Shown: positions 17,371-25,420, numbered from the stretch's first letter. The stretch is DNA of 64,000 bases from Mycolicibacterium sp. GF69 (GCF_003284965.1 NZ_QMEW01000021.1:29543-93542), one strand, 5' to 3'. Notes: generated by a model not told the origin, from the letters alone. Numbers and translations: made by a program.

Positions 17371-17395
17371 GTCACCCTGGGCCCGCCCGGGTGAC
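17371..17395. repeat. Inverted repeat GTCACCC-N11-GGGTGAC between usp and the mannosyltransferase
   Basis: Perfect 7-bp arms (17371-17377 and 17389-17395) in the 205-bp divergent intergenic region, with a GC-rich centre. It could be an operator shared by both promoters or a hairpin. The rest of this gap holds only the usp promoter. Confidence 0.35.
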
Positions 17396-17483
17396 GCCGC
17401 CTACACCCGCCGGTGTGAACCGGCCTTTGACGAGCACCCCGAGCGCGAGCACGCTAGCGTTTTGCCGTTCGTCGGAAGAACGG

Positions 17484-19037
17484 GTGGCAGGGGTGGATCT
17501 TTCGCTGGGACCGCTTCATGTCGCGCGCCTCGACAGTTCGGGATCCGTGCGGGTGGGTCGGTTCGACGCGGTGCTGGTCGCCGTGTTCGCGGTCGCGGTG
17601 TCTGCAGCCGGCGCCGCACGGCCGTCGCTGTGGTTCGACGAGGCGGCGACGATCTCCGCCTCGACCCGGTCGGTTCCCGAATTGTGTGGTCTCCTGCCCA
17701 ACATCGATGCGGTGCACGGCCTGTACTACCTGCTGATGCACGGGTGGTACCTGGTGTTCCCGATCACCGAGTTCTACTCCCGGCTGTCGAGTTGTCTGGC
17801 TGTCGGTGTGGCCGCGGCGGGTGTCGTCGTGCTGGGGCGCCCCTTCACCACCCGGACGACGGCGGTTTGCGCGGGCATCGTGTTCGCGCTTCTGCCCCGC
17901 GTCACATGGGCGGGCATCGAAACCCGGTCCTATGCGCTGACCGCCGCGGCCGCCGTATGGCTGACCGTCCTGCTGGTCGTCACCGTACGTCGCGATTCGA
18001 AGCGGTTGTGGGCCTGCTACGGCTCGGCGGTCGTGGCGTCCGCGCTTCTGAATGTCTTCGTCGTGCTACTGGTGCTCGTGCACGCCGTGGCGCTGAGCGC
18101 GCTGTCTGCCCGGCGTGCAGCGGTGCGCCGGTGGGTCGTGACGGTCGCGGCGGCGCTCGCCGCTGTGACGCCCTTTATGGCGTTCAGCACGACGCAGATC
18201 GCCCAGGTCCGCTGGATCTCGCCGCCGGGCTGGCACACGGTCGCAGAAGTCGTGCAGGAACAGTATTTCGACCAGAGCGTGGCATTCGCCGTCACGGCCT
18301 TCGTGCTGTCGGCGTTGCCTGTCGCGCTGCGCCGGTTCCGGCCGATCGATGCCGGCGTGCGCTCGCTGGTGCTGATCAGCGCCGCGTGGATCGTGCTCCC
18401 GACGGCGACGTTGCTGCTCTACTCGGTGTTGTTGGAGCCCGTGTACTACCCGCGCTATCTGACCTTCACCTCGCCCGCGATGGCGTTGCTGCTTGCGGTG
18501 GGGATCACCGCCGTCTCCAGGACGCGCCAGGCGATCGCCGCGGCGCTGACGGTGCTGGCAGTGGCGGCGACCCCGAATTATCTACTGGATCAGCGCGGTC
18601 CGTACGCCAAGGAGGGCATGGACTTCAGCCAGGTCGCCGATGTGCTGACCGCGCACGCCTCGACCGGCGACTGTCTGGTGCTCGACAACACCACCAACTG
18701 GGCGCCCGGCCCGATCCGCCCACTGACGGCCGCTCGCCCCGATGCGTACGCTCGGCTCGCCGATCCCGGCCGCGGTCAGCGTGCGGCGGACCGGAACCGC
18801 CTGTGGGACGCGCATCTTGGCGTCTGGGGGGTGGCCGACGGGATACGGCGCTGCACCGTGCTCTGGACGGTTTCGCAACGCGACACCACCGTCGCGGATC
18901 GCGAGAACGGGCCCGCGCTGGATCCCGGGCCGCGTCTTCGCCGCGCACCTGCCTATCGGGTACCGCAGGCGATGGGCTTCCGCATCGTGGAGCGCTGGCA
19001 GTTCAGCTTCGCGCAGGTGGTCAAGTCGACGCGGTAA
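17484..19037 (+). CDS. GT-C family membrane mannosyltransferase (Rv1635c-like)
   Basis: A 517-aa polytopic membrane protein of the PMT/GT39 type, which uses polyprenyl-phosphate sugars and has its catalytic acidic residue in the first extracytoplasmic loop: ARPSLWFDEAATISAST (near residue 55). About nine to eleven hydrophobic segments follow, with conserved HGLYYLLMHGWY and YYPRYLTFTSPAMALLL, and an extracytoplasmic tail ending RIVERWQFSFAQVVKSTR. By position (between usp and the MFS gene) and ending it corresponds to Rv1635c, which adds the first mannose cap to lipoarabinomannan in slow growers. Its acceptor here is not known, as most fast growers lack mannose caps. GTG at 17484 (GGAAG-like Shine-Dalgarno) was chosen; GTG at 17493 is an alternative. 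Confidence 0.8.
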   Translation: MAGVDLSLGPLHVARLDSSGSVRVGRFDAVLVAVFAVAVSAAGAARPSLWFDEAATISASTRSVPELCGLLPNIDAVHGLYYLLMHGWYLVFPITEFYSRLSSCLAVGVAAAGVVVLGRPFTTRTTAVCAGIVFALLPRVTWAGIETRSYALTAAAAVWLTVLLVVTVRRDSKRLWACYGSAVVASALLNVFVVLLVLVHAVALSALSARRAAVRRWVVTVAAALAAVTPFMAFSTTQIAQVRWISPPGWHTVAEVVQEQYFDQSVAFAVTAFVLSALPVALRRFRPIDAGVRSLVLISAAWIVLPTATLLLYSVLLEPVYYPRYLTFTSPAMALLLAVGITAVSRTRQAIAAALTVLAVAATPNYLLDQRGPYAKEGMDFSQVADVLTAHASTGDCLVLDNTTNWAPGPIRPLTAARPDAYARLADPGRGQRAADRNRLWDAHLGVWGVADGIRRCTVLWTVSQRDTTVADRENGPALDPGPRLRRAPAYRVPQAMGFRIVERWQFSFAQVVKSTR

Positions 19038-19072
19038 CGCGTGATCGTGGCGGGAACGGGTAATCGTCGGTA

Positions 19073-19735
19073 ATGCCCGCACGGCCAGCCCACTCCGCCG
19101 CGGAGTTCGTCCCGGACACTCGCGACCTCGACGACCTCGCCGCCGCCGCCGCCGGATGCAAAGGCTGCGATCTCTACCTCGACGCCACGCAGACGGTGTT
19201 CGGCAGCGGCAGGGCGGACGCCGACATGATGCTGGTCGGCGAACAGCCCGGCGATCAGGAGGACAAGAAAGGCGCGCCGTTCGTCGGCCCCGCGGGCAAG
19301 CTGCTGGACAAGGCGTTGGTGGAGGCCGGGATCGACCGCGAGCGTGTCTATGTGACCAATGCGGTCAAGCACTTCAAGTTCACGCTGCCCGAACGCGGGA
19401 AGCGCCGCATCCACAAGACGCCCGGCCGCACCGAGGTGGTGGCCTGTCGGCCGTGGTTACTCGCGGAATTGGACGCGGTCAGACCCGAGGTGTTGGTGCT
19501 GATGGGAGCTACCGCTGCGAAGTCGTTGATGGGAGCTACTTTTCGGCTGACTGCCCACCGCGGTGAGGCGCTTCGACTGCCAGCCGCCGACAAGATCCCC
19601 ACCGGGGTGGACGTCGCTGTCACCGTCCATCCGTCGTCGGTGCTGCGCGGGCCGCCCCAAGATCGTCAGCAATCATTCGACGCGCTAGTGGCCGATCTGC
19701 ATTTCGCCGCCGGATTACGTTCCCACGCAGTGTGA
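19073..19735 (+). CDS. udgX: UdgX-type uracil-DNA glycosylase superfamily protein
   Basis: A 220-aa iron-sulfur uracil-DNA glycosylase of the UdgX class. Motif A is GEQPGDQED (residues 56-64). The diagnostic insert GKRRIHKTP contains His114, equivalent to the histidine that in M. smegmatis UdgX bonds covalently to the abasic sugar after uracil is removed, giving a DNA-protein crosslink. Motif B is HPSSVLRGP. Cys29 and Cys32 (CKGC) and Cys125 (VVAC) are cluster ligands; no fourth Cys is visible, so another residue must complete the site. Length and layout match UdgX rather than family 4 UDGs. It starts 35 bp after the mannosyltransferase on the same strand, probably as a transcriptional neighbour rather than a functional partner. 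Confidence 0.93.
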   Translation: MPARPAHSAAEFVPDTRDLDDLAAAAAGCKGCDLYLDATQTVFGSGRADADMMLVGEQPGDQEDKKGAPFVGPAGKLLDKALVEAGIDRERVYVTNAVKHFKFTLPERGKRRIHKTPGRTEVVACRPWLLAELDAVRPEVLVLMGATAAKSLMGATFRLTAHRGEALRLPAADKIPTGVDVAVTVHPSSVLRGPPQDRQQSFDALVADLHFAAGLRSHAV

Positions 19736-19752
19736 TCGGCCTCGGTCACCGG

Positions 19753-20019
19753 CTAACAGGCCGCCGGCGGCACCCACATCGAGACGGCGGGCGGGACCCA
19801 CGCACAGTGACTGCCATATCGCGGTCCGTCCCAGCGACCCCGATGCCAGTCGTTGTTCCAGTCCTCCCAGTCGTGATCGTGCTTGTGGAGCTTCCACGCC
19901 ACCCCGGGCGAATCAGGGACTGCCGAGTCTGCGCTGGCTACCCCCGAACCGATACCGACGGCTGCGCCGGCGAGTGCGCCGACGATCGCCAGTTCGGCTC
20001 CGAACTTCATCCGTGTCAC
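19753..20019 (-). CDS. Small exported protein of unknown function
   Basis: An 88-aa protein with a typical Sec signal peptide (MTRMKFGAELAIVGALAGAA, cleavage probably after ASA about residue 29). The mature part is about 60 residues, rich in Trp, His and Asp (HKHDHDWEDWNNDWHRGRW), with two cysteines near the end. The His/Asp-rich stretch could bind metal, but this is speculation. GTG at 20019 was chosen because AAGGGA lies seven bases upstream; ATG at 20008-20010 is three codons further in. Small secreted proteins of this kind are common and unnamed in mycobacteria. The 272 bp upstream, to the tRNA gene, shows no other gene. Confidence 0.65.
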   Translation of the reverse strand: MTRMKFGAELAIVGALAGAAVGIGSGVASADSAVPDSPGVAWKLHKHDHDWEDWNNDWHRGRWDGPRYGSHCAWVPPAVSMWVPPAAC

Positions 20020-20291
20020 GATTAATCCCTTACTGCTGCATCGAATTCGGTAACCGACCCGAGGACACCCTATCCCCGATGCGGCCATCGAGTCGAAGCT
20101 GATTACCTCGGGTTGCCTCTTGCGCCGGGGACAGCAAAGCACCGTGTCGATCGCTTACATCAGGTGCTCTGTGCACTGTCGGATTCGCGCGGCTGCTGGC
20201 AATACGAGGCTCGATCGACACGCCGCACTAACGATCACCGCGATTCAAACGCTGGGCGGGCGCCTGTCGCGCTGGCACAGTGTCTTGTGAT

Positions 20292-20362
20292 GCGGGTGTG
20301 GCTGAGTGGCTAGGCACCGGCCTGCAAAGCCGTCTACACGGGTTCGAATCCCGTCACTCGCT
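20292..20362 (+). tRNA. tRNA-Cys (GCA)
   Basis: A 71-nt cloverleaf without encoded CCA. The acceptor stem is GCGGGTG/CACTCGC (one G-U pair) with discriminator U. The anticodon loop CTGCAAA carries GCA, and the T arm is ACGGG-TTCGAAT-CCCGT. The variable loop has four bases. The MFS gene's stop codon begins at the next base on the other strand. Confidence 0.92.
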
Positions 20363-21775
20363 CTACGGCTGGACAGGCCGTCCGCTTCGCGTCGAGGCCA
20401 CGACGCCGACCGCGGCCAGTCCTGCGAACACCGCCAGCAGCCACCGCGCGGGCGTGGCATCGCCGGTGTCGGCCAGGTTGACCACCACACCGGCCAAGCC
20501 GGCGCCGAACGCGCCGGAGATCAACTGCACGGTGTTGATCGCGGCGGCGGCCGTGGGCCCCTCGGCCGGGTCCTTCACGCGGCTCATCGCCCAAGCGGAC
20601 AGGTGCGGCCAGGCGATCCCGACCCCGGCGCCCGTCACGATCAGCGCGATCGCCCACACGGCGATCACGACGGGCGGCGCGTCGTCGCGCATGGTCGCCG
20701 CCGCGAGGGCAAGACCCGCCGCCATCACCGCGGGCGCGATCGCGACCGTGCGCTTGATCACCCGCGGGTCACCGACCGATGCACTGCCGATTTCACCCAC
20801 CGTCCAGCCCAGCGCCAGCCCCGCGCCCAGAAAGCCCGCCGCCACAGGAGTGAGATGTGCCAGCCGCTGGCCGAACAGCGGCACGTACATGTCCGCCATC
20901 GTCGCGGCCATCAGCACACCGAGCGTCAGGTAGATCCACTTCAACGGGCCGCGCCCAAAGGTGCTGGGCGGCAATACCGCAGCGGATGCCGCAGCACTTT
21001 GCCGCCGGTCGACGACCAGGAAGGCCGCGACCAGAATCACACCGATGCCCAGCAGCGCGACAGTGGCCCGGACGTCACGCGGCAACCCGGCCACACTGAC
21101 TGCCAGCGCCGCGCCACCCAAAAGGATCAGCGACCACACCGGTATTCGTGTCTTCGGCACATCGACGTCGGCGTCGCGGCGCGCGGGCAAGGCCAACGGC
21201 ACCAGCACACCGATCGCCGCGGTCAGGATGGCCAGCGCACCGAATGCCCAACGCCACGAACCATACTGGGAGAAGAGGCCGCCGGCGGCGGGCCCCAGCA
21301 GCGTTCCGACCCCCCACATCGCCGATACCAGCGCCGAGGCCTTGGTCCACAACCGCTCGGGCAGCGCGGTGTTGATCACCGCATAGCCAAGTCCGGCCAA
21401 CAGCCCGCCTGCCAAGCCCTGAACCGTGCGACCGACGAGCAGCGCCGCCATGGTCGGCGCCATCGCGCAGGCCACACTGCCGGCGCCGAATACGCTGAGC
21501 GTCAACAGATACGACGTCCGCGGACCGAAGCGCATCAGCGTCGAGTGCACGGTGGTCGCCGCGACCACCGAGGCGACGAGGTACACCGTCGTCACCCACG
21601 CGTACAACCGGTGACCGCCGATGTCCGCCACGGCACTCGGCATGAGGCTGATGGTGAGGAACTCGTTGGTAGCGTACAGCGCGACGCCGCCGGCGAGCAC
21701 GGCGCTGGCGCCCAGGTACTTCGGTCCCAGCAGGTCGCGCCAGCGCCCCGTGGCAGTCGTCGCCGCGTCGGTCAC
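20363..21775 (-). CDS. MFS drug/metabolite efflux transporter (Rv1634-like)
   Basis: A 470-aa inner-membrane permease of the major facilitator superfamily (drug:H+ antiporter type). About 14 hydrophobic segments are visible, with the loop motif RFGPRTSYLL and motif C-like GVGTLLGPAAGGLFSQYGSWRWAF. Substrate unknown; it sits where M. tuberculosis has the efflux pump Rv1634. GTG at 21775 is preceded by a -10 TAACCT (21783-21788) seven bases away, inside a MerR-type long-spacer promoter, so induction by a bound ligand is likely. It is downstream of rafH on the same strand but has its own promoter. The stop codon abuts the tRNA-Cys gene. Confidence 0.88.
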   Translation of the reverse strand: MTDAATTATGRWRDLLGPKYLGASAVLAGGVALYATNEFLTISLMPSAVADIGGHRLYAWVTTVYLVASVVAATTVHSTLMRFGPRTSYLLTLSVFGAGSVACAMAPTMAALLVGRTVQGLAGGLLAGLGYAVINTALPERLWTKASALVSAMWGVGTLLGPAAGGLFSQYGSWRWAFGALAILTAAIGVLVPLALPARRDADVDVPKTRIPVWSLILLGGAALAVSVAGLPRDVRATVALLGIGVILVAAFLVVDRRQSAAASAAVLPPSTFGRGPLKWIYLTLGVLMAATMADMYVPLFGQRLAHLTPVAAGFLGAGLALGWTVGEIGSASVGDPRVIKRTVAIAPAVMAAGLALAAATMRDDAPPVVIAVWAIALIVTGAGVGIAWPHLSAWAMSRVKDPAEGPTAAAAINTVQLISGAFGAGLAGVVVNLADTGDATPARWLLAVFAGLAAVGVVASTRSGRPVQP

Positions 21776-21782
21776 GCCGCAC

Positions 21783-21813
21783 AGGTTACGAGCTCAACCT
21801 TTGTTGAGGTCAA
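21783..21813 (-). promoter_or_regulatory. MerR-type promoter with palindrome in a 19-bp spacer, upstream of the MFS gene
   Basis: On the minus strand TTGACC (21808-21813) and TAACCT (21783-21788) are 19 bp apart. The spacer holds CTCAAC-N4-GTTGAG (21793-21808), a perfect inverted repeat. Long spacers with a central palindrome are the signature of promoters untwisted by MerR-family activators. No merR gene is in this window. Confidence 0.5.
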
Positions 21814-21819
21814 GCGTGG

Positions 21820-22617
21820 TCAGCCGGCCGGTGTGATCAGCCCGTAGTGCCCGTCGTAGCGGTGGTAGAGCACGCCGGCCCGACCTTGCGCCGCGTCGAT
21901 GAAGAACATGAACGGCAGGCCCAGTAAACCCATCCGCTCCGCGGCCTGCTCGACGGTGATGCAGGGCGCGGGTTGGGGGCTGATGGTCAACGCGAGCTCA
22001 AACGGTGCGAGCTGTTCTTCCGAGGCCGGCTGAACCTGCGCCAGGCGATGGCCCGTCGGGCCGTCCTTGTAGAGGACGCTGGCCATACCGGTGCGTTGCT
22101 CGGTGAACAGGTGGAAGTCGTAGTCGAGCAGCTCCATTTCCACCGCCGCCTCGTCCACCGTGCACGGCGCGAGGGCGAACGACTTGTGCCGGACGACCTG
22201 GCGCTCCTCGGGGGCCACGGCCAGCCGGCCGGGCCGGTGATCCGGTTCGGCGTCGGTGTCGTGTGGAATCCGTATCGATCGCCCGTCGCGGCGAGCTTCC
22301 CAGTGGTCGGCGGCCCGGCGGAGCCGACGCCGAAGCCGTTCGTCCAGCCGATCGATCGCATCGCGCGCGGTCTCGCCCTCGGCTTCCGCCCGCACCAACC
22401 GGCCGTCCATGTCGAGATTGGCCTGGGTGATCACCGGGCGTTCCAGAGCCGGATCCCCCGGCCGGCTCAGTTTGACGTGTGCGTGCAGCAACGGCCGGTG
22501 CAGGAATCGGCGCAGATCCTCGATTTTGGTCCGCGCGTACTCGTCGGCACCTGGAAGGTTTCCGCGCACCGTCACGTCGACATGGACTGGAAATTCGATA
22601 TCGGTTCTGTCGCTCAT
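21820..22617 (-). CDS. rafH: Long ribosome hibernation factor, RafH-type
   Basis: A 265-aa ribosome-associated factor. The N-terminal HPF/YfiA domain (about 10-110) is followed by a basic/acidic linker and two tandem S30AE C-terminal-like domains: residues about 145-195 (VDEAAVEMELLDYDFHLFTE, SVLYKDG) and about 215-262 (VEQAAERMGLLGLPFMFFID, GVLYHRYDGHYGLITP). The duplicated C-terminal domain distinguishes RafH, the hypoxia factor under DosR control in M. smegmatis, from the ordinary HPF paralogue. It should bind the decoding centre and hold 70S ribosomes inactive during oxygen limitation. A DosR-like box lies 36 bp before ATG at 22617. Downstream of uvrB on the same strand, but independently regulated by that box. 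Confidence 0.88.
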   Translation of the reverse strand: MSDRTDIEFPVHVDVTVRGNLPGADEYARTKIEDLRRFLHRPLLHAHVKLSRPGDPALERPVITQANLDMDGRLVRAEAEGETARDAIDRLDERLRRRLRRAADHWEARRDGRSIRIPHDTDAEPDHRPGRLAVAPEERQVVRHKSFALAPCTVDEAAVEMELLDYDFHLFTEQRTGMASVLYKDGPTGHRLAQVQPASEEQLAPFELALTISPQPAPCITVEQAAERMGLLGLPFMFFIDAAQGRAGVLYHRYDGHYGLITPAG

Positions 22618-22652
22618 ACTTTCGTTGTACGCGACAAGATCGTTCGGTGCTA

Positions 22653-22666
22653 GGGACGAAGGTCAC
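22653..22666. promoter_or_regulatory. DosR-like box upstream of rafH
   Basis: Read on the minus strand, GTGACCTTCGTCCC matches 11 of 14 positions of the DosR core GGGACTWWAGTCCC, including the full right half GTCCC. It is centred about 42 bp upstream of ATG 22617, between the uvrB stop and rafH. Confidence 0.5.
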
Positions 22667-22688
22667 CGAGCACGATGGTCTCGGGACG

Positions 22689-24839
22689 CTATTTCAGGCC
22701 CGCGGCATCCATGCCGCGCAGCTCCTTCTTCAGGTCGTGGATCTCGTCGCGGATGCGTGCGGCCAGTTCGAACTGCAAATCGCGGGCCGCGGTCATCATC
22801 TGCTCGGTCAAATCCCTGATGAGGTCGGCCAACTCCGCGCGCGGCATGTTCGACGTATCGCGGCCCTCGATGATGCCGGCGCTCACGGCTCGACCGGGCT
22901 CACCCTGAGCACGCCTTCCCCGCGACGCGTTCCGCCCCGAGCCGCCCACCTCGACTTCGTCGGCTTCCCGGTAGACCTGATCGAGGATGTCGGCGATCTT
23001 CTTACGCAACGGCTTCGGATCGATGCCGTTGGCCTCGTTGTAGGCGATCTGTTTGGCGCGCCGCCGCTCGGTCTCGTCGATGGCCTCACGCATCGACTCG
23101 GTGATGTTGTCGGCGTACATGTGCACCTCACCCGACACGTTGCGGGCGGCACGGCCGATCGTCTGGATCAGGCTGCGGGTCGACCGTAGGAACCCTTCCT
23201 TGTCCGCGTCGAGTATCGCGACCAGTGACACCTCCGGCAGGTCGAGTCCTTCGCGGAGCAGGTTGATGCCGACGAGAACGTCGTACTCGCCGAGGCGGAG
23301 TTGGCGCAGCAGTTCGACGCGGCGCAGCGTGTCCACCTCAGAGTGCAGGTAGCGGACCCGGATGCCCATCTCGAGCAGATAGTCGGTGAGGTCCTCGGCC
23401 ATCTTCTTCGTCAACGTCGTGACCAGGACACGCTCGTCGCGTTCGGTGCGTTGGCGAATCTCGCCAATCAGGTCATCGATCTGGCCCTTGGTCGGCTTGA
23501 CGACGACCTGCGGGTCCACCAGACCCGTCGGGCGGATGACCTGCTCGACGAACTCACCGCCGGACTGGCTCAGCTCATAGGGTCCGGGCGTCGCCGACAG
23601 GTAGACCGTCTGGCCGATCCGATCGGCGAACTCCTCCCAGGTCAGTGGCCGGTTGTCGACCGCAGAGGGCAGCCGGAACCCGAAGTCGACGAGGTTGCGT
23701 TTGCGCGACATGTCGCCCTCGTACATACCGCCGATTTGCGGGACGGTCACGTGCGACTCGTCGATGACCAGCATGAAGTCTTCCGGAAAGTAGTCCAGCA
23801 GCGTGGCGGGCGCCGAACCGGCGGGCCTGCCGTCGATGTGGCGCGAGTAGTTCTCGATACCCGAGCAGAAACCGACCTGACGCATCATCTCGACGTCGTA
23901 GTTGGTGCGCATCCGCAGGCGCTGGGCCTCCAGCAGCTTGCCCTGGCCTTCCAGCTCTGCCAGCCGTTCCTCCAGTTCCTGCTCGATGGTGGAGATCGCG
24001 TGCGCCATCCGCTCCGGACCCGCCACGTAGTGGGTGGCCGGGAAGATCCGAAGCGAGTCGACCTTGCGCACGACATCGCCGGTCAGCGGGTGCAGGTAGT
24101 ACAGCTGCTCGATCTCGTCACCGAAGAACTCGATGCGAACGGCCAGCTCCTCATACGACGGAATGATCTCCACCGTGTCGCCGCGCACCCGGAACGAACC
24201 CCGGGTGAATGCCATGTCGTTGCGGGTGTACTGGACGTCGACGAGCAGCCGCAGCAGCGCGTCACGCGGTACCTCATCGCCGATCTTGAGCTCGACGCTG
24301 CGGTCTAAGTACGACTGCGGAGTCCCCAGGCCGTAGATGCAGGACACCGAGGCCACCACCACCACGTCCCGACGGGACAGCAGGCTCGAGGTCGCCGAGT
24401 GCCGCAGCCGCTCGACGTCGTCGTTGATCGAGCTGTCCTTCTCGATGTAGGTGTCGGTCTGCGCGATGTAGGCCTCGGGCTGGTAGTAGTCGTAGTACGA
24501 GACGAAGTACTCGACAGCGTTGTGCGGCAACATCTCCCGCAGCTCGTTCGCCATCTGCGCGGCGAGGGTCTTGTTCGGTTCCATCACCAGCGTCGGCCGC
24601 TGCACCCGCTCGATGAGCCATGCCGTCGTCGCTGACTTACCGGTTCCGGTGGCGCCCAGAAGGACCACGTCGTGCTCCCCCGCCGTGATGCGGCGCTCCA
24701 GCTCGTCGATGGCCGCCGGCTGGTCACCGGCCGGTGCGTATGGGCTGACCACCTCGAAGCGGTTTCCGCTGCGCACGATCGCATCGACGGGGCGGTACTC
24801 CGAGTGCGCGAGCACGGGATGTTCGGTTGCGAAAGCCAT
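22689..24839 (-). CDS. uvrB: Excinuclease ABC subunit UvrB
   Basis: The 716-aa helicase-like subunit that verifies DNA damage and recruits UvrC in nucleotide excision repair. Walker A is GATGTGKSATTAW, the beta-hairpin region holds VEYFVSYYDYYQPEAYI, helicase motif II is LVIDESHV, motif VI is QTIGRAARN, and a C-terminal UVR motif (DLIRDLTEQMMTAARDLQFE) binds UvrC. An N-terminal extension of about 20 residues precedes FEVVSPYAPAGDQPAAI. ATG at 24839 is preferred over TTG at 24845; the -10 of a PafBC-type promoter ends eight bases upstream, so the leader would be one or two bases long. Divergent from the DUF402 gene. Confidence 0.97.
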   Translation of the reverse strand: MAFATEHPVLAHSEYRPVDAIVRSGNRFEVVSPYAPAGDQPAAIDELERRITAGEHDVVLLGATGTGKSATTAWLIERVQRPTLVMEPNKTLAAQMANELREMLPHNAVEYFVSYYDYYQPEAYIAQTDTYIEKDSSINDDVERLRHSATSSLLSRRDVVVVASVSCIYGLGTPQSYLDRSVELKIGDEVPRDALLRLLVDVQYTRNDMAFTRGSFRVRGDTVEIIPSYEELAVRIEFFGDEIEQLYYLHPLTGDVVRKVDSLRIFPATHYVAGPERMAHAISTIEQELEERLAELEGQGKLLEAQRLRMRTNYDVEMMRQVGFCSGIENYSRHIDGRPAGSAPATLLDYFPEDFMLVIDESHVTVPQIGGMYEGDMSRKRNLVDFGFRLPSAVDNRPLTWEEFADRIGQTVYLSATPGPYELSQSGGEFVEQVIRPTGLVDPQVVVKPTKGQIDDLIGEIRQRTERDERVLVTTLTKKMAEDLTDYLLEMGIRVRYLHSEVDTLRRVELLRQLRLGEYDVLVGINLLREGLDLPEVSLVAILDADKEGFLRSTRSLIQTIGRAARNVSGEVHMYADNITESMREAIDETERRRAKQIAYNEANGIDPKPLRKKIADILDQVYREADEVEVGGSGRNASRGRRAQGEPGRAVSAGIIEGRDTSNMPRAELADLIRDLTEQMMTAARDLQFELAARIRDEIHDLKKELRGMDAAGLK

Positions 24840-24847
24840 AATCAATC

Positions 24848-24870
24848 AGGTTAAGCGCGTGCTCCGACAA
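24848..24870 (-). promoter_or_regulatory. PafBC-type DNA-damage promoter of uvrB
   Basis: TTGTCGGAG-N8-TAACCT on the minus strand: the same 9-mer and spacing as in front of uvrA, one mismatch from the PafBC consensus. The predicted start is about two bases before ATG 24839. Confidence 0.7.
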
Positions 24871-24901
24871 GTTCATTCCCGTATACGTCCCGCCGCCGCC
24901 C

Positions 24902-24907
24902 TATCCT
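24902..24907 (+). promoter_or_regulatory. -10 hexamer TATCCT of the DUF402 gene
   Basis: TATCCT followed by six bases, then ATC at 24914, in frame with the DUF402 protein. If transcription starts there the message would begin with the codon ATC, upstream of the first conventional start (GTG 24980). Confidence 0.45.
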
Positions 24908-24979
24908 GGTCTCATCCACGCTCCCAAACATGAGACGTTCGACCTGGCCGCCCGCACCAACACCGATCCGAAGGGCATC

Positions 24980-25420
24980 GTGCGGGCCGTCGACGTCTAC
25001 ACGCTTCACCCCTGGGGTCTCTACCTGGCCCGCCCGACCCCCGGGCGCAAGCAGTTCCATTACCTGGAGTCCTGGCTGCTGCCGTCCCTTCGGCTGCGGG
25101 CGACGATCTTTCACTTCAACGCCGGCTACGAACGCGACCAGGACTTCTACCTCGACGTCGGGTGCTACACGCCGGGTCCGCAGGTGTGGCACTCCGAGGA
25201 CCACTACCTCGACCTGGTGGTTCGCACCGGTGACGGGGCCGAACTCCACGATGTCGACGAGCTGCTCACCGCCGTGCGGCACAACCTGCTGACACCCGAG
25301 ACCGGCGAACAGGCGGTGCAGGCCGCGGTGGCCGCGATCGACGGCTTGTCCCGGCACGATTACGACCTCAACCGCTGGTTGGCCACCCAGGGCATGGAGC
25401 TGACGTGGCGCGACGAATAA
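24980..25420 (+). CDS. DUF402 (FomD-like) protein; true N-terminus probably further upstream
   Basis: At least 146 aa from GTG 24980, with the DUF402 core (HPWGLYLARPTP, SWLLPSLRLRATIFHFN, DFYLDVGCYTP, HYLDLVV). Family members include phosphodiesterase-like enzymes acting on nucleoside diphosphates or CMP adducts; the role here is unknown. The frame stays open upstream and encodes IHAPKHETFDLAARTNTDPK, which looks like the conserved start of these proteins, but holds no ATG, GTG or TTG before 24980. ATC at 24914 sits six bases after a TATCCT -10, so a leaderless non-standard start is possible. It occupies the Rv1632c position between coaE and uvrB. The coordinates given are the conventional-start minimum. 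Confidence 0.8.
   Translation: MRAVDVYTLHPWGLYLARPTPGRKQFHYLESWLLPSLRLRATIFHFNAGYERDQDFYLDVGCYTPGPQVWHSEDHYLDLVVRTGDGAELHDVDELLTAVRHNLLTPETGEQAVQAAVAAIDGLSRHDYDLNRWLATQGMELTWRDE

Noticed and set aside
17427..17460. TTGACG/TAGCGT as promoter of the mannosyltransferase
   Set aside because: The 22-bp spacer is too long for a standard promoter and lacks a central palindrome.
16847..19063. 738-codon open frame across usp and the mannosyltransferase
   Set aside because: Shadow frame; Arg/Gly-rich translation with no domain, covering two real genes in other frames.
20306..21847. 513-codon plus-strand frame over the MFS gene and tRNA
   Set aside because: Composition dominated by Arg/His/Gln from the complement of membrane-protein codons, and it overlaps a tRNA.
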